Source: Paenibacillus fonticola DSM 21315
GTDB lineage: Bacteria > Bacillota > Bacilli > Paenibacillales > Paenibacillaceae
Direction: 5' to 3'
Length of the DNA: 64,000 bases
Assembly: GCF_000381905.1 (NCBI RefSeq)
Contig: NZ_KB907254.1
Location: forward strand, 106,854-170,853
A program made the translations under genes and the position numbers. Below the pieces are notes generated by a model. The model was not told where the DNA came from, made no database searches, and saw nothing but the letters and a program-made list of their open reading frames with translations. The stretch's first letter is position 1. Each line of letters starts with the position of its first letter. This document shows positions 60,549 through 64,000 of the stretch, piece by piece.

Positions 60549-61355
60549 GTGAAAGTAGTGAGAATAGGTTTTTTTGATTCTGGAATTGGTGGAATGACTG
60601 TACTTCATCAAGCATTGAGGTTTTTACCAAATGAAGATTACATATTTTATGCAGATACCTTACACGTTCCATATGGTGAAAAGCCGAAAAAAGAGGTAAG
60701 GGAATATATTTTTAATGCAGTTGACTTTATGGCTAATCAAGAAATCAAAGCATTAGTCATTGCTTGTAATACTGCAACTAGTATTGCAGTGGATGACCTT
60801 CGTAAAAATTATGATTTCCCTATTTTGGGTATTGAACCAGCCGTAAAACCTGCCATTCAAAGCTGGGCGGGGAAACAAAAAAAGGTATTAGTGTTTGCGA
60901 CTAATTTGACTCTCAGAGAGGAAAAGTTCCATAATCTTGTGAAAAGTATCGACCATTACGATATTGTTGAAAGTGTGCCTCTTCCTGGTCTTGTTCAATT
61001 CGCTGAGAGTTTTGAATTTAGAGAAGAGAAAGTTATACCTTATTTAAAAGAAGAACTATCTTCGTTTGATTTAAAGCAGTACGGAACGATTGTTCTCGGA
61101 TGCACCCATTTCCCATATTTTGAAGATAGCATAAGGGATATATTCCCTGAGGAAGTGGATATTATTTCTGGAAGTATTGGAACTGCAAAAAACTTAAAAC
61201 GAATTCTTGAAACAAGGAATCAAATTAACGAAGGAGCAGGAGATATTTCATTTTTTAAATCTGGTTATAAAGTTGAAGATAAAGAAACATTATCTAATTA
61301 TAAGAAGTTGTTGGTAATGTTAGATAGGAAAAGTTCTTTAACAACGGGTGCTTAA
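60549..61355 (+). CDS. murI: Glutamate racemase, in AT-rich DNA
   Basis: This 268-residue racemase supplies D-glutamate for peptidoglycan or poly-gamma-glutamate. The two catalytic cysteines lie in ACNTATS (near residue 74) and GCTHFPYF (near 185); the N-terminal FFDSGIGGMTVL and YADTLHVPYGEK are typical. GTG 60549 is closest to AGGAG. The gene and flanks are clearly richer in A/T than all neighbours, and codons prefer A/T endings (for example AAA, GAA, ATT), unlike the rest of the window. This suggests transfer from a low-GC relative. A housekeeping copy probably exists elsewhere. Confidence 0.92.
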   Translation: MKVVRIGFFDSGIGGMTVLHQALRFLPNEDYIFYADTLHVPYGEKPKKEVREYIFNAVDFMANQEIKALVIACNTATSIAVDDLRKNYDFPILGIEPAVKPAIQSWAGKQKKVLVFATNLTLREEKFHNLVKSIDHYDIVESVPLPGLVQFAESFEFREEKVIPYLKEELSSFDLKQYGTIVLGCTHFPYFEDSIRDIFPEEVDIISGSIGTAKNLKRILETRNQINEGAGDISFFKSGYKVEDKETLSNYKKLLVMLDRKSSLTTGA

Positions 61356-61446
61356 ATCAAACCGATAAGGCTGTTCTAACAGCTTTTTCAGAATGAGTTT
61401 GTGAAGTATTGCACTTAAACTACCGGGTGCTTTAGTAAAATAAGAA

Positions 61447-61507
61447 AAGGGTTTTACATATTAACCATATCTAATATGTAAAACCCTTTAATTTATTTTT
61501 CTTTTTT
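61447..61507 (+). terminator. Strong terminator after the racemase gene
   Basis: A 17-bp perfect inverted repeat (AAGGGTTTTACATATTA / TAATATGTAAAACCCTT; 61447-61463 and 61472-61488) is followed by T-rich sequence. Confidence 0.9.
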
Positions 61508-61594
61508 AAATTAGGTCTTGACTCCCGTCCCTTCTGTACGTCCTTGCCCGTTGTATTTCATTCTGTCTGGACCCCAATTTCCAATTTGGTGAAA

Positions 61595-62611
61595 TTAATG
61601 GCGGGCAAGTGCAGCAATCCGATGGAAAGCGGGTTTGGGGCGATGCTGTTCATCAAACAGGAATGGCCAGTTTTTGCGCCCCCGCACGGGAAAGTCGTTC
61701 AGCCACGTGTAGTCGTCCGCTGCTCCCCAGAAGGTGACGGACGTAATCACGTCCCTGTACTCCTTCAGCAATTTGAAGATCCCTTCATACCGCTCAGCCT
61801 GCAGCTCGAGCATTTCAGCCGAAGGCTCTGTCAAGTCCGTTCGTTCATCATCGAAACGGAACATCGATAGATCCAGCTCGGTCAGCTGCAGTTGCAGACC
61901 GAGGCTGGCATATTTGTCTATTGCTGCACGCATGTCATCCAACGAAGGACCGTACAGATTCCAGTGTGCCTGAAGGCCGATGCCGTGAATAGGCACACCT
62001 TGATCCAGCAGCGACTTCACCAAAGTATAGATTTTGTCGCGCTTGCCCGGATTCGACTCGTTGTAATCGTTATAGAAGAGCGCGGCGTCTGGGTCGGCCT
62101 CATGCGCATATTCAAACGCCCGGGCAATGAACTCCGGTCCGGCGATATCCAGCCATTTGGACCGGCGCAGCAGTTCATCCCCTTCGTCCGCTATAACCTC
62201 ATTGACCACATCCCAAGCGTAAATCCCGCCTTTATAACGGCCGGCCACCGTGTGGATATGTGACTTCATTCTCTCGAGCAGGGTTGCCCGGTCGACAGCG
62301 TTCCCCTTCTTATCTTCAAACAGCCAGCCGCTCGACTGATTATGCCACACCAGGGTGTGTCCCCGCATCGCCATACCGTGCTTTTGGGCAAAAGCCGCTA
62401 GCCGATCCGCCTCTTCGAAGGTATAGACCCCCTCCTCCGGCTGCAAGCTGGCAAATTTCATTTCATTCTCGGCCGTAATACTGTTGAAATGATAGGCCAG
62501 CAGTTCCTCCTGCGACTGAATAGTCAGCGGGTTCACGGCAGCTCCGATCCGAAAATCATCGGCAAACATATCCTTCAACGCTGCTTCCGTACGCCTATGT
62601 TCCTTCGTCAA
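61595..62611 (-). CDS. Endo-1,4-beta-xylanase, GH10, cytoplasmic
   Basis: This 338-residue single-domain GH10 enzyme has acid/base Glu138 (WDVVNEV) and nucleophile Glu245 (LTELDL), with GHTLVWHNQ and FWGAADDYTW around the subsites. It has no signal peptide or carbohydrate-binding module, matching intracellular xylanases that act on imported aldouronic acids or xylo-oligosaccharides. TTG 62611 is 8 bases after AGGAGG; TTG 62617 is too close. It follows two sugar-ABC permease genes on the same strand, which probably import its substrate. Confidence 0.93.
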   Translation of the reverse strand: MTKEHRRTEAALKDMFADDFRIGAAVNPLTIQSQEELLAYHFNSITAENEMKFASLQPEEGVYTFEEADRLAAFAQKHGMAMRGHTLVWHNQSSGWLFEDKKGNAVDRATLLERMKSHIHTVAGRYKGGIYAWDVVNEVIADEGDELLRRSKWLDIAGPEFIARAFEYAHEADPDAALFYNDYNESNPGKRDKIYTLVKSLLDQGVPIHGIGLQAHWNLYGPSLDDMRAAIDKYASLGLQLQLTELDLSMFRFDDERTDLTEPSAEMLELQAERYEGIFKLLKEYRDVITSVTFWGAADDYTWLNDFPVRGRKNWPFLFDEQHRPKPAFHRIAALARH

Positions 62612-62728
62612 AACCAATTCCTCCTGACTGATTGATCATCCGATCCGAACCAGATATCTGTTTCCGTAAAATTCCATTATTTCTCAGCAACTCGCTATTC
62701 CTTAATGTTCCATATTCCTTAACTCCCG

Positions 62729-63688
62729 TTATTCCTTAACACTCCCTACATTGAGCCCGACGACAAAGTATTTTTGCATGAACGGATACACCAGCAAAAT
62801 AGGCACCGAAGCCACTACCGTTACGGCTGCACGGATGGACAGAGGCGTTACCATTTCCTTCGCTGATTCCTGGCTCATCCCTGCTCCTGCCGCTACCGCG
62901 GGGTTGTTGTTCGCATTCATACTGGAGGATAACAGCTTCATCAGCTCATATTGCAAAGTACTCAATTCCTGCCGGGAAGAGGTATAGATGAAAGCGTCAA
63001 ACCAAGAGTTCCAGGCCCCTACAGCTACAAACAGGGCAATGGTGGCCAACACCGGCTTGCAGAGCGGGAAAATGATCTGCCAGAAAATTTTGAAATCACC
63101 GGCTCCATCGATCCTCGCCGACTCGACCAGGCTTTCGGAAATTGATCCGATATAGGTGCGGATCACGATCATGTTAAACGCACTGATCATCGAAGGGATC
63201 ACGTACACCCAGAACGTATTGATCAAGTGCAGGTCCTTCATCAGGAAGTAGCCCGGAATCAGACCGGCGTTAAAGTACATCGTCAGGATAAAAATGAAGG
63301 TAATCGGCTTGCGGAACACATATTCCCGCCGGCTCAGCGTGTAAGCCAGCATCGTGGTCAGGAACAAATTCAGCAAAGTCGACAGCACCGTTCTGGCCAC
63401 CGAAATCAAAAATGCGTTATAGATCGTTCCCGAAACGAAAACCGCCTTGTAATTCTGCAAGGTGAATTCCCTTGGCCAAAGATACAATCCGCCACGGATC
63501 GTATCACTCCCTGCATTAAGAGATACGACGATCGTGTTCAGAAAGGGATACAAGGTGACGATGACCAAGATGATCATAAATATCGTGTTGAATGTATGGA
63601 AAAAGACCGGCTCAATTCGTCCTTTTCGGATGCGTCTACTCACTGCGGCAGCAGATGCTGGCCTTGGGCTGGTGGATTGATTTACCAT
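62729..63688 (-). CDS. Carbohydrate ABC transporter permease, LplC/YtcP type
   Basis: This 319-residue permease has about six helices and the EAA loop (ESLVESARIDGAGDFKIFWQI) near residues 190-210. A start region typical of LplC/YtcP proteins (NTIVVSLNAGSDTIRGGLYLWP, in parts) is present. It pairs with the next permease 2 bp away and belongs to an oligosaccharide importer, presumably for the xylanase substrate. The binding protein and shared MsmX-type ATPase are not in the window. Confidence 0.9.
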   Translation of the reverse strand: MVNQSTSPRPASAAAVSRRIRKGRIEPVFFHTFNTIFMIILVIVTLYPFLNTIVVSLNAGSDTIRGGLYLWPREFTLQNYKAVFVSGTIYNAFLISVARTVLSTLLNLFLTTMLAYTLSRREYVFRKPITFIFILTMYFNAGLIPGYFLMKDLHLINTFWVYVIPSMISAFNMIVIRTYIGSISESLVESARIDGAGDFKIFWQIIFPLCKPVLATIALFVAVGAWNSWFDAFIYTSSRQELSTLQYELMKLLSSSMNANNNPAVAAGAGMSQESAKEMVTPLSIRAAVTVVASVPILLVYPFMQKYFVVGLNVGSVKE

Positions 63689-63690
63689 AA

Positions 63691-64000
63691 CTATAACAGC
63701 CTCTCTTCCCCTAGTCGTTTAGCGGTCCAGTTTGCGAAGAGCAGCATGGTTACGCTAACGACCGTTTTAAATATACCGGCAGCAGTGGCTAGAGAGTAAT
63801 TGCCTTGCGCAATCCCATATTTCAGCACGAAAATGTCTATCGTTTGCGACCAGTCGACAACAAGACCGTTGCCAAGCAGATATTGAACTTCAAATCCCGC
63901 TTCGAGAATATGACCGATCGACATAATCAGTAAAATAATTATCGTTGGCTTTATCCCCGGCAAAGTGATATGGAACATTTTTCTATAGCGGCTTGCTCCA
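63691..64000 (-). CDS. Carbohydrate ABC transporter permease, LplB type (partial, cut by window end)
   Basis: The C-terminal ~103 codons are present. The frame stays open from 63691 to the window edge, reading GASRYRKMFHITLPGIKP (end of the EAA loop), two hydrophobic helices and a typical tail (NWTAKRLGEERLL). The ATG at 63976-63978 is internal; the true start lies beyond position 64000. It is the partner of the preceding LplC-type permease. Confidence 0.88.
   Translation of the reverse strand, partial: GASRYRKMFHITLPGIKPTIIILLIMSIGHILEAGFEVQYLLGNGLVVDWSQTIDIFVLKYGIAQGNYSLATAAGIFKTVVSVTMLLFANWTAKRLGEERLL

Overview
The window looks like chromosomal DNA of a Paenibacillus-type Firmicute. It has mid-GC DNA, strong AGGAGG-type ribosome binding sites, and many GTG/TTG starts. 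Its gene families are typical of that group: an SLH-domain surface protein, secreted copper-amine-oxidase-N-domain proteins, LplB/LplC-type sugar permeases, an intracellular GH10 xylanase, and YdaJ/K/M-, YfiZ/YfhA-, YufNOPQ- and YumC-like proteins. I see no rRNA, tRNA, transposase, phage or CRISPR array. One short AT-rich stretch (about 60.4-61.5 kb, glutamate racemase) differs in composition from its surroundings.

Layout. 0.1-6.0 kb (+): a tightly coupled operon of an ABC importer (two permeases, one ATPase), a DeoR regulator, an alkaline-phosphatase-superfamily phosphoesterase and a PHP phosphoesterase. 6.1-10.3 kb (-): a DASS-type anion transporter, a small acidic protein and a 5'-nucleotidase-type phosphoesterase. 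10.5-14.4 kb (+): phnD-phnC-phnE-phnE. 14.5-15.6 kb (+): secreted CuAO-N protein. 15.7-20.9 kb (-): large catalase, HAAS membrane protein with PadR regulator, ECF41 sigma factor with its carboxymuconolactone-decarboxylase-like partner. 21.0-25.5 kb: DUF423 protein (+), then on (-) an exopolysaccharide cluster (GH8, degenerate GGDEF c-di-GMP receptor, a 50-residue membrane protein, GT2 synthase) and an Sm-like small protein. 25.7-31.9 kb: RlmN (-), TIGR01777 epimerase and GDPD-like phosphodiesterase (+), three-gene ABC-2 exporter (-). 31.9-34.6 kb: repeat-rich DNA around two GyrI-domain genes. 34.6-43.3 kb: AAC(3)-family acetyltransferase, SLH protein, alpha/beta hydrolase, ASCH protein, Sfp-type transferase, an MBL-MarR operon and an M28 peptidase. 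43.5-51.6 kb: a purine/nucleoside salvage locus (NCS2 permease, BMP-family nucleoside ABC importer, Crp/Fnr regulator, DeoD). 51.9-54.8 kb: membrane serine hydrolase and a second CuAO-N protein. 55.0-59.2 kb: Fur-controlled divergent YumC-type ferredoxin-NADP reductase and siderophore importer. 59.3-64.0 kb: epimerase, glutamate racemase, xylanase and two sugar-ABC permeases, the last cut by the window end.

How genes work together. Two phosphorus-related uptake loci flank the anion transporter and the nucleotidase. The GH8/GGDEF/GT2 cluster resembles the B. subtilis yda exopolysaccharide operon but lacks visible ydaL and ydaN. The ECF41 pair carries a recognisable self-promoter. One Fur box sits between two back-to-back promoters of the iron locus. 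Two genes (MBL hydrolase, serine hydrolase) have ideal Shine-Dalgarno sequences followed by ATA or ATT where a start codon should be.
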